Positions 47,821 through 56,627 of a stretch of 64,000 bases of DNA are shown one piece after another. Positions within the stretch are counted from its first letter, which is position 1. Each line of letters opens with the position of its first letter. This DNA is from Microvirga sp. TS319. GTDB lineage: Bacteria > Pseudomonadota > Alphaproteobacteria > Rhizobiales > Beijerinckiaceae. Location: assembly GCF_041276405.1 (NCBI RefSeq), contig NZ_JBGGGT010000001.1, positions 231,501-295,500 on the forward strand, written 5' to 3'. The notes beneath the pieces were generated by a model. That model ran no database searches. It was not told the DNA's origin and was given only the letters and a program-made list of their open reading frames with translations. The position numbers and the translations under genes were made by a program.

Positions 47821-48888
47821 TTAGGTCAGGAGCCAGCTGTTGAAACGCTCGGTCACAGCAGCGCGGTTCTCACTCCACCAACTCTCGTTGGCGACCCGCA
47901 TCTTCTTGAGGTTCTCGGGCGATGTCGGCAGAATCTTCGCCCGATCCGCCGAGATGCTCTTATAGGCATCGAGATTGGTCGGGCCATAGGCCAGGACTTC
48001 CGTGTAGGCGGCCTGCCGATCAGGCGCGGAGCAGAACTTGATGAACTGCTTCGCGGCATCCGCCCGCGGGCAGCCCTTCGGAATCGCCCAGCCTTCAATC
48101 GAGTAGAGCCCCTGATCCCAGACGATCGTCGCCGGTGCGCCACCGTCGATCGCCGATTGCAGGCGTGCGTTCCACCCGCTGATGATATCAACCTCCCCGC
48201 TCTGCAGGAGCTGTGTCGATTGCGCGCCTCCGGTCCACCAAACAGCGATGTTCTGCTTGATCTTGTCCAGGCTCTTGAACGCTCGGTCGACATCGAGAGG
48301 GTAAAGCTGATCAATGCTCACGCCGTCAGCCATCAGAGCCTGCTCAAGCGAGTCGATGGGATTCTTGCGCAGGGAGCGGCGGCCAGGGAACTTCTCCACG
48401 TTCCAAAAATCGGCCCAGCTCTTCGGTCCATTGCCCTTGAACTGATCGTTCCGGTAGGCGAAGACGGTGGAATATACGTCCGTACCCATCCAGTAATCGG
48501 TGATGGCTTCAGGCATCAGGCCGGGAGCGGCATCGCGGGTGAAGCCGATAGGCTCGAGAAGGTTCTGCTTCACCAGGATGTCCCGCGCCGAGAGCGTCAG
48601 CGTGCAAACGTCCCAGGTGTAGGACTTCGTCTCGACGATGGCCTTGAACTGGGCGGTAGGCTCAGCCTCGCGGGCCACGTTGACGACCTTGATCCCGGTC
48701 GCCTTCTCGAACGGATCGTAGAAGGCCTTGCGAAAGGCCGGGCCGAAGGGGCCACCGGGATCGGCGACGGTGATCGTCGTTGCCGCAAGGGCCCGGCCGG
48801 TGAGGCCCGGCATTCCGAGGGCCAGGGCCGCGCCACCTGCGGTCTTGAGCAGGTGTCTCCGATTGATGATCAGATTGGTATTGCTCAT
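47821..48888 (-). CDS. ABC transporter substrate-binding protein (PotD/AfuA-like)
   Basis: Periplasmic binding protein of about 355 residues. The N-terminus MSNTNLIINRRHLLKTAGGA is Tat-like (RRHLLK) with cleavage near RALAATTI. Class motifs such as ITVADPGGPFGPAFRKAFYDPFEKATGIKV fit the extracellular solute-binding family used for polyamines, opines and related compounds. GGAGG precedes the ATG at 48888. It is the second gene of the leftward operon and should define what that operon degrades. Confidence 0.9.
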   Translation of the reverse strand: MSNTNLIINRRHLLKTAGGAALALGMPGLTGRALAATTITVADPGGPFGPAFRKAFYDPFEKATGIKVVNVAREAEPTAQFKAIVETKSYTWDVCTLTLSARDILVKQNLLEPIGFTRDAAPGLMPEAITDYWMGTDVYSTVFAYRNDQFKGNGPKSWADFWNVEKFPGRRSLRKNPIDSLEQALMADGVSIDQLYPLDVDRAFKSLDKIKQNIAVWWTGGAQSTQLLQSGEVDIISGWNARLQSAIDGGAPATIVWDQGLYSIEGWAIPKGCPRADAAKQFIKFCSAPDRQAAYTEVLAYGPTNLDAYKSISADRAKILPTSPENLKKMRVANESWWSENRAAVTERFNSWLLT

Positions 48889-48946
48889 GTGCATCCTCCA
48901 GTTTCGCAGGTCCTTGACCTGCATTCCCTCGTGGTGTGGCGGGGCT

Positions 48947-49720
48947 TTAGCCCTTCTTTGCCGCTGCCTTGCGAGCCAAGAATTGTTCCATCATCCGTGC
49001 CGGTTCGCCGGATGCGTATGCCTCGCGCTGGATGCGAATGCCGGCTGAAAGGCAGTCGAGGAAACCTTCCTCCGTCATTTCGCGGAAACGCTGTCGGTCC
49101 AAGCGCATCGCGACCGGTGGCTTGCTCGCGAGGTGTTCTGCAAGGGCGAGCGATTCACTCATCACCTTTTCCTGCGGCACCAAGCGGTTGATGACGCCGA
49201 TGCGGTAGCACTCGTCCGCATCCATCATGCGCCCGGTCAGCGTGAGATCAATGGTTCTTGCGAGACCGATGTGCTCCCGCATGATCCAGGGACCGGTGGT
49301 GCTGGCGATTCCGGAATTGATCTCCGGCTGACCCATGGTTACGCCGGGATGGCCGACGCGGAGGTCGCAGAGGAGGGCCACCTGGAAGGCCGAGCCCGCG
49401 GCGACGCCGTTCAGCGCCGCGACAATTGGTTTCGAGAGCGAACGGATGCGGTCATAGAGGCGTCTCCACTCGCCCATCCATTGCTCAGCACGGTCGGGGT
49501 TGAAGGTCTTCGTTTCGTTGAGGTCCTGACCGGCGCCGAAGGCACGGTCGCCTGCACCGGTGAGAATGATCGCGCGAACCTCCGCATCCTCCTCCATGGT
49601 CGTCAGGGTGGCGGTCAACTCCTCCCGCATGGCCGAATTCCAGGCGTTCAAAATCTGGGGGCGATTCAAGGTGATGATTCCGACGGCACCCCGCCGCTCC
49701 CTCAAGATAAACTCAGCCAT
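48947..49720 (-). CDS. Enoyl-CoA hydratase / isomerase family protein
   Basis: Crotonase-fold enzyme of 257 residues. The oxyanion-hole segments GAGDRAFGAGQDL and NGVAAGSAFQVAL are intact, and an acidic residue is present in MGQPEINSGIAS where the family carries its catalytic Glu. It is the first gene of the leftward operon, with AGGAGG upstream. A 15-base palindrome lies just before that ribosome-binding site, suggesting repression by the divergent IclR protein. Confidence 0.9.
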   Translation of the reverse strand: MAEFILRERRGAVGIITLNRPQILNAWNSAMREELTATLTTMEEDAEVRAIILTGAGDRAFGAGQDLNETKTFNPDRAEQWMGEWRRLYDRIRSLSKPIVAALNGVAAGSAFQVALLCDLRVGHPGVTMGQPEINSGIASTTGPWIMREHIGLARTIDLTLTGRMMDADECYRIGVINRLVPQEKVMSESLALAEHLASKPPVAMRLDRQRFREMTEEGFLDCLSAGIRIQREAYASGEPARMMEQFLARKAAAKKG

Positions 49721-49742
49721 AGCCCGGAACCTCCTGAAGTTT

Positions 49743-49757
49743 TATTGCAATGCAATA
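49743..49757. promoter_or_regulatory. Palindromic operator 1, probable IclR site
   Basis: TATTGCAATGCAATA is a perfect 7-1-7 inverted repeat in the divergent gap between the enoyl-CoA hydratase gene and the IclR gene. It matches operator 2 (50762-50776) at 13 of 15 bases. Confidence 0.75.
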
Positions 49758-49848
49758 GTTGTTATTGTATGTTCCGCTCAACTTAGTGCTATTGTCAACT
49801 CCTATTGAGATTTTTATCGAGACCGTTCAGATGAGAGGGAGTTCGAGG

Positions 49849-50661
49849 ATGGCGATCAGCAAAACGAAGGCGGCCGACGAAGAAGAGCCGGCAAAGCGCG
49901 GCCGTGCCACGGATCCCCTGATGGTGATGTCTGTGGAAAAGGCTTTTCGTGTACTGTCCGTCTTCGATCACCACAGCACGAACCTGAGCCTTTCTCAGAT
50001 TGCCGCGGCAACCGAGATGGATGTGAGCGCGGCGCAACGCTTCACGCACACGCTGACCAAGCTGGGCTATCTGCGCAAGGACCTCGATACGAAGCGGTTC
50101 GAGCTGACAGCCAAGACACTGCAACTTGGTTACTATTACCTGCGCAGCAATCGCCTCGTAGAGCGGGCAATGCCCTATCTGTTGCATCTGTCCAAGGAGA
50201 CGGAGGAGACGGTCAACATGACCGTGCTCGATGATACGGAGATCATCTTCATCTCCCGATTCATGAGTCGGCACATGCTGAATACGAACGTGATCATTGG
50301 CTCTCGCATGCCGGCCTATTGCACCGCTCCAGGCATGGCGATCCTGTCGCGCCTGCCGGAGGATGAGGCCGTTGCGATTCTCGAACGCTCCGACCGAAAG
50401 GCATACACGCCGTCAACGACGTGGAAGCTCGACGATCTCGTGAAGAAGCTGCGCGTTTCGCGGGAGCAGGGATACGCCACCGCTTTCGATGAGTTTTATC
50501 GGGGCGACGCGTCCATCGCCGCAGCGGTTGTCGCAGCAAACAATCGCCCGGAAGGCGCAATCAACATCGCTGTTCCGCTCTCGCGCTTCTCGCCCGAGGC
50601 AGTCGTGGAGCGCTTCGCCATGCATATCATCTCGGGAGCGCATTCCATCTCATCCACATGA
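49849..50661 (+). CDS. IclR-family transcriptional regulator
   Basis: Regulator of about 270 residues starting MAISKTKAADEEEPAKRGR. The N-terminal winged HTH spans about residues 28-90 (MSVEKAFRVLSVFDHH...LSLSQIAAATEMDVSAAQRFTHTL). The C-terminal effector domain has IFISRFMSRHMLN and the late GYATAFDEFYRGDASIAAAV. An ATG six codons upstream (49831) lacks a ribosome-binding site; GAGGGAG supports 49849. It stands between two divergent catabolic operons and probably controls both by a shared palindrome. Confidence 0.9.
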   Translation: MAISKTKAADEEEPAKRGRATDPLMVMSVEKAFRVLSVFDHHSTNLSLSQIAAATEMDVSAAQRFTHTLTKLGYLRKDLDTKRFELTAKTLQLGYYYLRSNRLVERAMPYLLHLSKETEETVNMTVLDDTEIIFISRFMSRHMLNTNVIIGSRMPAYCTAPGMAILSRLPEDEAVAILERSDRKAYTPSTTWKLDDLVKKLRVSREQGYATAFDEFYRGDASIAAAVVAANNRPEGAINIAVPLSRFSPEAVVERFAMHIISGAHSISST

Positions 50662-50761
50662 GGTGAACTCCGTCTGGCTGATTTTCGAGCCGACTTGCCG
50701 ACAAACCAACCGCCTTTTCCTTGACAGCCCTTTTCCGACAATCTTACCATTCCACAAAACT

Positions 50762-50776
50762 TATTGCATTGCGATA
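50762..50776. promoter_or_regulatory. Palindromic operator 2, probable IclR site
   Basis: TATTGCATTGCGATA is a near-perfect 7-1-7 inverted repeat, 19 bases upstream of the first gene of the oxidase operon. It is a close copy of operator 1, so one regulator probably acts at both. Confidence 0.75.
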
Positions 50777-50794
50777 AATTCGTGGTGGGACGGA

Positions 50795-51124
50795 ATGCCA
50801 AACGAGCCAAAGCAGAAGGTGCATCAAGGCCAGTTCGTAAGGGCTGTCTCCCGCCAAGGCGCAACGCTGCGTCTGACAATCGACGGAGAAATGGTCGAGG
50901 CGGTCGAAGGCGACAGCTTGCTTGCGGTTCTTCTGCTGAACGGAAGAGCTGTCCGACATCTCGAATTCGGTGGCGCACCGCGTGCCGGCTTCTGTCTCAT
51001 GGGAGCCTGTCAGGATTGCTGGATCGCACTCGGAGACGGCGAGCGCGTGAGGGCCTGCACGACTCCCGCAGCCCACGGCATGGTCATATGGACCGATCTC
51101 CAGAAGGCCCAAGCCCATGCGTAA
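50795..51124 (+). CDS. Small [2Fe-2S] subunit of an HcnA/opine-oxidase-like complex
   Basis: Ferredoxin-like protein of 109 residues. Cys67, Cys72, Cys75 and Cys88 (GFCLMGACQDCWI...RACT) form a plant-type [2Fe-2S] set. It corresponds to HcnA of hydrogen-cyanide synthase and to the N-terminal ferredoxin part of sarcosine/opine oxidase alpha subunits. A longer upstream frame overlaps the IclR gene and is not used. It overlaps the next gene by eight bases, so the subunits are likely made in fixed ratio. Confidence 0.88.
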   Translation: MPNEPKQKVHQGQFVRAVSRQGATLRLTIDGEMVEAVEGDSLLAVLLLNGRAVRHLEFGGAPRAGFCLMGACQDCWIALGDGERVRACTTPAAHGMVIWTDLQKAQAHA

Positions 51125-52484
51125 TGTGGTGATCGTCGGCGGCGGTCCGGCAGGCATACGAGCGGCATCCGTTCTGGTCGGGGCAGGCCTGAAGCCCATT
51201 CTCGTGAACGAGACGAGGCAGGCAGGAGGCCAAGGCTATCGAGCGCCGGCGAAAAGCCTTGCTCTCGATATCAAGTCTCTGATGGGCTCCGAAGCGGGAA
51301 AGTACCAGCGCCTCCATTCGCTCTTCGCGTCTCTCCAAGAGCAGATAGATTATCGGCCTGGCACTCTCGTCTGGGGCGTGCATGATAAAGTGTTGCACAC
51401 CTCGTGCGACGGAGTGGCGGGTACGATCCCCTATGACGCCCTGATCCTCGCAACCGGTGCCACGGATCGGACCATGCCTCTGCCGGGATGGACACTCCCC
51501 GGAGTCTTCACCTTGGGCGGCGCGCAAGTGATCCTGAAGGATCAGGGATGCCTGATCGGAAGCCGCATCGTTTTTCTCGGAAGTTCGCCGCTGCTGTTTC
51601 TGGCGGCGCTGCAATACCACAAGTCCGGCGCGTCGATTGCGGCGGTCGTGGACACGACACCGCTTTCCGCCAAACGAGCTGCCTTGCGCGATCTGGCAGC
51701 AAGTCCGCGCACGCTGGCGCGGGGCGTGATGTACCGTGCGGCGCTCCACATGGCCGGCATTGCCGTCATCGACGGTGCGACGCCGCGCGGAATCGACGGT
51801 AAGACCCATGTCGAGGGTGTGCGGATCACGGACGGCCGGGGCCGCGAAAGGCGCATCTCCTGCAATGCCGTCGCATATGGCTACGGCCTTAAGCCGGAGA
51901 CCCAACTGGCTGAACTCGCCGGCGCCCGCTTCCAGTTCGATCCGGACTTCCGGCTCTGGCTGCCGGAAATGGACGCCGATGGTCGGGCCGGGGACAATCT
52001 CTATCTAGCCGGCGATGGAAGTAGGATCGGAGGAGCGGACGCCGCGGAGGCGAGCGGTGCGCTTGCGGCTCATGCGCTGCTTGCAGACATGGGCCTGCCA
52101 CATCCGGCGTCCGAGTTGGAACCCCTCCGACGGGAAGTCGAGCGCCTGCGGAGATTTCAGCGAGGGCTCGCGAAGGCTTTCGCATGGCCGGTTGCCCAGG
52201 CCGCGGCCCTTCCCGACGAAACCATCGCTTGCCGATGCGAGGCGGTGACCGTGGGAGAAATCCGCGCCGCCTTGCATGCGCCCTTGGGTCCGCGGGAGGT
52301 CAACCGCGTCAAGGCGATCACACGTTGCGGCATGGGCCGGTGCCAGGGGCGCTTCTGCGGTCCGGCACTGCAGGAGATCGTGGCCGAAGCGTGCGGCACG
52401 CCAATTGCGGATGCCGGTCGGTTGCGTATGCAGGCGCCGGTAAAACCCATTCCCCTTCACGCAGCTGCGGAGATGGAGCCATGA
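51117..52484 (+). CDS. FAD/NAD-binding subunit of an HcnB / OoxA-like oxidase
   Basis: Flavoprotein of 455 residues. The N-terminal FAD motif VVIVGGGPAGIRAASVL and the ILATGATDRTMPLPGW segment are typical of the alpha subunit of octopine/nopaline oxidase and HcnB. The C-terminal BFD-like [2Fe-2S] domain has CRCEAVTVGEI followed by ITRCGMGRCQGRFCGPAL. The gene couples to its neighbours on both sides (eight-base overlap before, ATGA after). Such subunits pass electrons from the amine-oxidising flavin to the membrane chain. Confidence 0.9.
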   Translation: MRNVVIVGGGPAGIRAASVLVGAGLKPILVNETRQAGGQGYRAPAKSLALDIKSLMGSEAGKYQRLHSLFASLQEQIDYRPGTLVWGVHDKVLHTSCDGVAGTIPYDALILATGATDRTMPLPGWTLPGVFTLGGAQVILKDQGCLIGSRIVFLGSSPLLFLAALQYHKSGASIAAVVDTTPLSAKRAALRDLAASPRTLARGVMYRAALHMAGIAVIDGATPRGIDGKTHVEGVRITDGRGRERRISCNAVAYGYGLKPETQLAELAGARFQFDPDFRLWLPEMDADGRAGDNLYLAGDGSRIGGADAAEASGALAAHALLADMGLPHPASELEPLRREVERLRRFQRGLAKAFAWPVAQAAALPDETIACRCEAVTVGEIRAALHAPLGPREVNRVKAITRCGMGRCQGRFCGPALQEIVAEACGTPIADAGRLRMQAPVKPIPLHAAAEMEP

Positions 52485-53662
52485 CGACAAAGGCGCGGGT
52501 TGTTGTTGTCGGTGGCGGACTTATCGGTACATGGACGACGCTTTTCCTCGCCAAGCGCGGATTGGATGCGATCCTGATCGAGAAAGGCATCGTCGGCGCC
52601 CAGTCCAGTGGCGTGAACTTCGGCAACTTGCGTTTGCAAGGACGCTATCCAGGGCAGTATCCGCTGTCCCTCAGGTCGCAGGCGCTCTGGGAGGACATCG
52701 AAGAACTCATCGGCGACAGGTGCGAATTCGAGAGAACCGGTCACCTCTATGTCGCGATGAACGAGGCCGAGCAGGAGAAGTTGGAGCAGCACGCACGCGT
52801 CGCCGAGAGCCATGGGCTCTCAATCGAGCGGATCGGACGCGATGAGCTTCGCCGCCGTTGGCCATGGTTGGGGGAGGGGCCTCAGGCAGCCACCTATTCG
52901 GCGCGCGATGCGACGGCCAATCCTCGTCTCGTATCAGTCGCTGTCGCCCGAGCCGCACAGCGCTTCGGCGCTGAAATCGTCGAGAATACGCGCGTGAAGG
53001 AGGTGCGCCGGAGAGGAGCCGGTTTCTCCGTGGAAGCCGATAGCGGACGCGTGGTGGATTGCGACGCGGTGGTGAACTCCGCAGGCGCCTGGGCTCTGAA
53101 TATTGCGGAAGCCTTTGGCGAGACCGCACCTATGTTCGCAGCCGGGCCTCCGCAATTCGTGACCGAGCCTGTTCCTTATCAGGTCACGCCTTCCGTGCAG
53201 GCCGTCGACGGCTCCGTGATCTTTCGCCAAATTCCGCGTGGCAATGTGATTTTTGCGGGCTACCCGCGCACGGCGGCCGATCCGGTACTCAACCGCGCTC
53301 CCGTGCCGCCTGAGAAGACTCTCAATGGTATGCGCAACCTCATGAAGATCGCGCCGTTCCTGAAATCGGCGCAGGTCATTCGTGTTTGGTCCGGCATCGA
53401 AGGTTATTTACCCGACATGCTTCCGGTTATCGGCGAGAGCGAGACGACGCCTGGCTTGTTTCACGCCTTCGGATTCTGCGGTCATGGCTTTCAGGTAGGT
53501 CCCGGGGTGGCTGCGGTGCTGGTCGATCTCATCGTGAGTGGCAGGACTGCCACGCCGATCGATCTTTTCTCCATCAATCGCTTCAAGAATGCGGTTCAGG
53601 TCTCAGACAAGCTGGCGCGTGAGTTCGACGGGCCGATTGCTGCAGGCAGCCGGGCAAGGTAA
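52481..53662 (+). CDS. FAD-dependent amine-oxidising subunit (HcnC / OoxB / DAO-like)
   Basis: D-amino-acid-oxidase-fold protein of 393 residues, starting MTTKARVVVVGGGLIGTWTT. The FAD signature and the late motif AFGFCGHGFQVGPGVAAVL are intact, and IEGYLPDMLPVIGES is the usual C-terminal patch. It is the predicted catalytic subunit of the trimer with the two preceding gene products, oxidising a C-N bond of an amino or imino acid. The ATG overlaps the previous stop. Candidate substrates are opines, D-hydroxyproline-like imino acids or N-methyl amino acids. Confidence 0.88.
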   Translation: MTTKARVVVVGGGLIGTWTTLFLAKRGLDAILIEKGIVGAQSSGVNFGNLRLQGRYPGQYPLSLRSQALWEDIEELIGDRCEFERTGHLYVAMNEAEQEKLEQHARVAESHGLSIERIGRDELRRRWPWLGEGPQAATYSARDATANPRLVSVAVARAAQRFGAEIVENTRVKEVRRRGAGFSVEADSGRVVDCDAVVNSAGAWALNIAEAFGETAPMFAAGPPQFVTEPVPYQVTPSVQAVDGSVIFRQIPRGNVIFAGYPRTAADPVLNRAPVPPEKTLNGMRNLMKIAPFLKSAQVIRVWSGIEGYLPDMLPVIGESETTPGLFHAFGFCGHGFQVGPGVAAVLVDLIVSGRTATPIDLFSINRFKNAVQVSDKLAREFDGPIAAGSRAR

Positions 53663-53667
53663 AGGCA

Positions 53668-54633
53668 ATGGGTACGCTGCTTTATCTCTCAAGCGAAGAC
53701 ATTGCCGGACTCGACCTAAAGCCCCGGGCCGCACGTGAAGCAATTGCACGTGCCTTTCGCCTGCATGCTGAGGGTAGGGCCCACGTTCAACCGAAGCTCA
53801 CCGTGCAGGTCGGCCCGGGGCACTTCTTTCAATCACTCTGCGCCGCCATGCCCGACCCTCCCTTCGCGGCGACGAAATGGGTGGGCGTTGCCGCCGCCAA
53901 CAGTGCGCGCGGTCTGCCGAACGTCAATGGCCTGATCGTGGTGAGCGATTTCACGACGGGAGTTCCGGTAGCGGTTCTCGACGGAACGAGTCTCACGGTG
54001 CTGCGCACGGCTGCCATGTCGGCGCTGGCTGCTTCCTATCTCGCACGCCCAGACAGTTCCACCATCGGCTTCATCGGATGCGGCGCCCAAGCCTATGGGC
54101 ATCTCGCCAGCCTTCGGGATGTACTGCCTGGACTTCGCACGGTTGTGTGCAACTCGCGTGGACGCTCATCCGCTGAAAAGCTCGCGGTCTATGCTCGTGA
54201 AAGCGGCCTCGGCGCCAAGGTCGTGGATTCGTCGGACGAAGTTCTTGCCTGTGACGTGGTCGTCTCGACGGTTCCCGCGCAGCCCGGTCTCGAGCCGTTC
54301 CTCGACGCCTCGCTCCTGAGGCCCGGCTGTTTCGTCGCTGCGGTCGATCTGGGCCGTCCCTGGCACGGCGAGGGGCTGCGCTCTCTCGATATTCTCGCCA
54401 CAGACGATCATGGTCAGGCAGCGGACCCGTCGAACCGTGCCAAGCTCCGCTACCCGGGTCCTTTCGATGCTGACCTAGCATCCCTCGTGGCTAGGACTGC
54501 TCCCGGCCGCACGGATGAGAAGCAACGCGCCATGTTCCTATTCCCCGGCTTCGCTCTCGGCGACCTCGCCATCGCGGCCGAGGTGATCGCCGAAGCCGGC
54601 CGGACCGGTTGCGGACTACGTCTTCCACTGTGA
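53668..54633 (+). CDS. Ornithine cyclodeaminase / mu-crystallin family protein
   Basis: NAD(P)-dependent enzyme of 321 residues. The Rossmann motif GFIGCGAQAYGHLASL and the substrate-side KWVGVAAANSARGLPNVNG are typical. Family members are ornithine cyclodeaminase, alanine dehydrogenase, or ketimine/pyrroline-carboxylate reductases. Ornithine cyclodeaminase lies next to opine oxidase genes on Ti plasmids, so this pairing hints at opine-like metabolism. It starts six bases after the oxidase gene. The exact reaction cannot be decided from sequence alone. Confidence 0.87.
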   Translation: MGTLLYLSSEDIAGLDLKPRAAREAIARAFRLHAEGRAHVQPKLTVQVGPGHFFQSLCAAMPDPPFAATKWVGVAAANSARGLPNVNGLIVVSDFTTGVPVAVLDGTSLTVLRTAAMSALAASYLARPDSSTIGFIGCGAQAYGHLASLRDVLPGLRTVVCNSRGRSSAEKLAVYARESGLGAKVVDSSDEVLACDVVVSTVPAQPGLEPFLDASLLRPGCFVAAVDLGRPWHGEGLRSLDILATDDHGQAADPSNRAKLRYPGPFDADLASLVARTAPGRTDEKQRAMFLFPGFALGDLAIAAEVIAEAGRTGCGLRLPL

Positions 54634-54645
54634 GGGAGAAGAGCC

Positions 54646-55878
54646 TTGGCTAACATCGCCATCGTCGGAGCAGGCGTCATCGGAGTTTCATGCGCAGCCT
54701 TTCTCCAGCGGGACGGACACTCCGTTACGATCTACGATCCTTTGCCACCCGGAGAAGGATGCTCTTTCGGCAATGCAGGAAGCATTGGCCCGGGCTCCGT
54801 GGTGCCGCTGTCCACACCGGGCATCGTGCGGCAGGCCGCCTCATGGATTGCCGATCCCGATAGTCCCTTGTGGATCGACTGGCGCTATCTACCGCGTGCC
54901 ATGCCTTGGCTCGCCAGGTTCATCGCGGCGGGAGCCAGCCCGCGCATCAACGGCATTGCAAAGGCGCTTCGCGCGCTCCATGCCGATAGCTTCACACACT
55001 ACCGAACGCTTTTAGGTGACGATGCCGGAAGCCTGCTCAATGTGTCCGGTCAGCTCTACCTCTATGAGAGTGATGCAGCTTTCGCCAAGGATGCTCTCGG
55101 TCGAGAGCTCAGGGCTTCGCTAGGAATTCGGTCGGAGACTTTGAATCCCGACGAAATCCGCCAGTTGGAGCCTTCGCTGAAACCTCGGTTTGCGAAGGCG
55201 GTCTACCTTCCCGATTCCAGCCACTGCAGCAATCCACATCGCCTCGTAGCAACCATTGCCGAAGATATCTCTCGGAACGGAGGACGCTTCGTTCGAGCGT
55301 CGGTCAAGGACTTCGAGCAGGATGCCGGACAGGTCCGCGCTATCGTAACGGATGCCGGACGCATGGCGTGCGATATGGTGGTCATCGCGGCCGGCGCGTG
55401 GTCTCGGCGGTTGACAGGCCGGCTCGGTCTCAGGATCCCGCTTGAAAGCCTGCGCGGCTACCATGTGATGCTGCCCATGCCGGAGACGGCTCCAAAGCGC
55501 CCACTCTATCCACTGGCCGCAAAGATCATGATGACGCCGATGGAGCATGGTCTTCGGATTGCGGGGACGGCGGAGATCGCTGGTCTCGACGCACCGATGA
55601 ACGAGCGGCGTGCCGCCGCCCTCGCAAAGCTTGCGAAACGCTATTTCCCAGATATGACCAGCGACCCCATCTCCGTTTGGATGGGACACCGCCCCGCGAC
55701 ACCTGACTCCCTGCCGGTTATCGGTCCGTCATCTCAGTACAGGAACGTCATGCTTGCTTTCGGCCATGGTCAGACAGGATTGATTGGCGGCGCAACAACA
55801 GGCCTTCTGGTCTCTGACTTAGTTGCAAGCAGGAAACCAACAATCGATCCTTACCCTTACCGGGCAAGCCGCTTCTAA
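54646..55878 (+). CDS. FAD-dependent oxidoreductase, DadA (D-amino-acid dehydrogenase)-like
   Basis: Flavoenzyme of 410 residues, starting at a TTG (MANIAIVGAGVIGVSCAAFL) after GAGGGAGAAG. The N-terminal FAD fold, the GCSFGNAGSIGPGSVVPLSTPG segment and the late LPVIGPSSQYRNVMLAFGHGQTGL match D-amino-acid dehydrogenase small subunits. It is a second, distinct DAO-fold enzyme in the same operon as the trimeric oxidase, so the pathway may have two oxidation steps or process two stereoisomers. Confidence 0.9.
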   Translation: MANIAIVGAGVIGVSCAAFLQRDGHSVTIYDPLPPGEGCSFGNAGSIGPGSVVPLSTPGIVRQAASWIADPDSPLWIDWRYLPRAMPWLARFIAAGASPRINGIAKALRALHADSFTHYRTLLGDDAGSLLNVSGQLYLYESDAAFAKDALGRELRASLGIRSETLNPDEIRQLEPSLKPRFAKAVYLPDSSHCSNPHRLVATIAEDISRNGGRFVRASVKDFEQDAGQVRAIVTDAGRMACDMVVIAAGAWSRRLTGRLGLRIPLESLRGYHVMLPMPETAPKRPLYPLAAKIMMTPMEHGLRIAGTAEIAGLDAPMNERRAAALAKLAKRYFPDMTSDPISVWMGHRPATPDSLPVIGPSSQYRNVMLAFGHGQTGLIGGATTGLLVSDLVASRKPTIDPYPYRASRF

Positions 55879-55919
55879 GGACGTCTGATCTGAGCGTAGA
55901 CCTAATCGGTAACCCGGTC

Positions 55920-55944
55920 GCCTGTGTGGACGGGCCGCACAGGC
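55920..55944 (+). terminator. Hairpin after the oxidase operon
   Basis: GCCTGTGTGG and CCGCACAGGC pair over ten positions (one G-T) with a five-base loop, about 42 bases after the last stop codon. No T-run follows, so it may be only a processing or stabilising hairpin. Confidence 0.4.
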
Positions 55945-56123
55945 CGATGCGCGCTCGGGGCCTTATACCAAGTCCTGCTGATCATCATTGGTGCGCCCAC
56001 TTGTGCAAGCCGATGGACATGATGGTCCGGCTGAACGATCAGTTTGTTCCAAGCCCCACAGCGGTGGGCGATCTTGTTCTTCTGGCCGATGCGCGCCTCG
56101 TCAGCAGACCGGATCTCTACGGG
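55945..56123. other. Non-coding stretch before repeat copy 8
   Basis: No gene is supported between the hairpin after the oxidase operon and the next REP-like repeat. Short open frames have no recognisable features. Confidence 0.35.
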
Positions 56124-56264
56124 CTAGAGCATCGGACGTGAAAAGTGGAATCCACTTTTGGGATCGAATCCGATGCTCCCTTCTTGGAGCGAGCGCATCG
56201 TTCTTGCGAAAAACCGGATCCACTTTTCGCTAGCGCGGCCCGCCGGGTCCGCACGATGCGCTAG
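56124..56264. repeat. CTAG-bounded REP-like repeat, copy 8
   Basis: It runs from CTAGAGCATCGGACGTG to GATGCGCTAG, with an internal CTAG at about 56230. Arms AAAAGTGGA / TCCACTTTT, GATGCTC / GAGCGCATC and the CGCGGCCCGCCGG module seen in copy 2 are present. Its last CTAG closes the reading frame of the IS630 remnant on the minus strand. Confidence 0.82.
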
Positions 56265-56626
56265 CCATCGGCCTCGTTGGTCGCGACCTCCTCCAGACGC
56301 GTGGGGAAATCCTTAAAGCAGCCACGACCGCTTCGCCCTTGGCATGCACGACCGCTTCGCTCTTGGCATGATGGCGTGGCCGGGCTGAGGGCTTGCGGAA
56401 GCTCAGAGCCCACAGCTCACGGCTGAGCGGCTGCTTGGAGATCCGGATACAGTGCTCCGCCCAGAGCCCCTGCATTAGGTCGGCGTGACACCAGCGCACC
56501 ACCCCGTGGTCGGCTCGCGATCCAGCCTGTCTCCATCATCTCGCTCAGGCGATGACGATGCTCGCCGTTCAGGATCGAAAGCTGTCCCGGCGCTTTGCCG
56601 TCCAGTGGCCCATCAGGGCTGATGTG
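56261..56626 (-). pseudogene. IS630-family transposase remnant, frameshifted and truncated
   Basis: On the minus strand one frame gives DGKAPGQLSILNGEHRHRL. A second frame gives VVRWCHADLMQGLW, RISKQPLSRELWALSFRK and ARPRHHAKSE. A third ends FKDFPTRLEEVATNEADG. In order, these match the N-terminal DNA-binding half of IS630-type transposases. The DDE catalytic half is missing and a REP-like repeat sits at the break. The gene is dead. Confidence 0.8.
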
Positions 56627-56627
56627 G

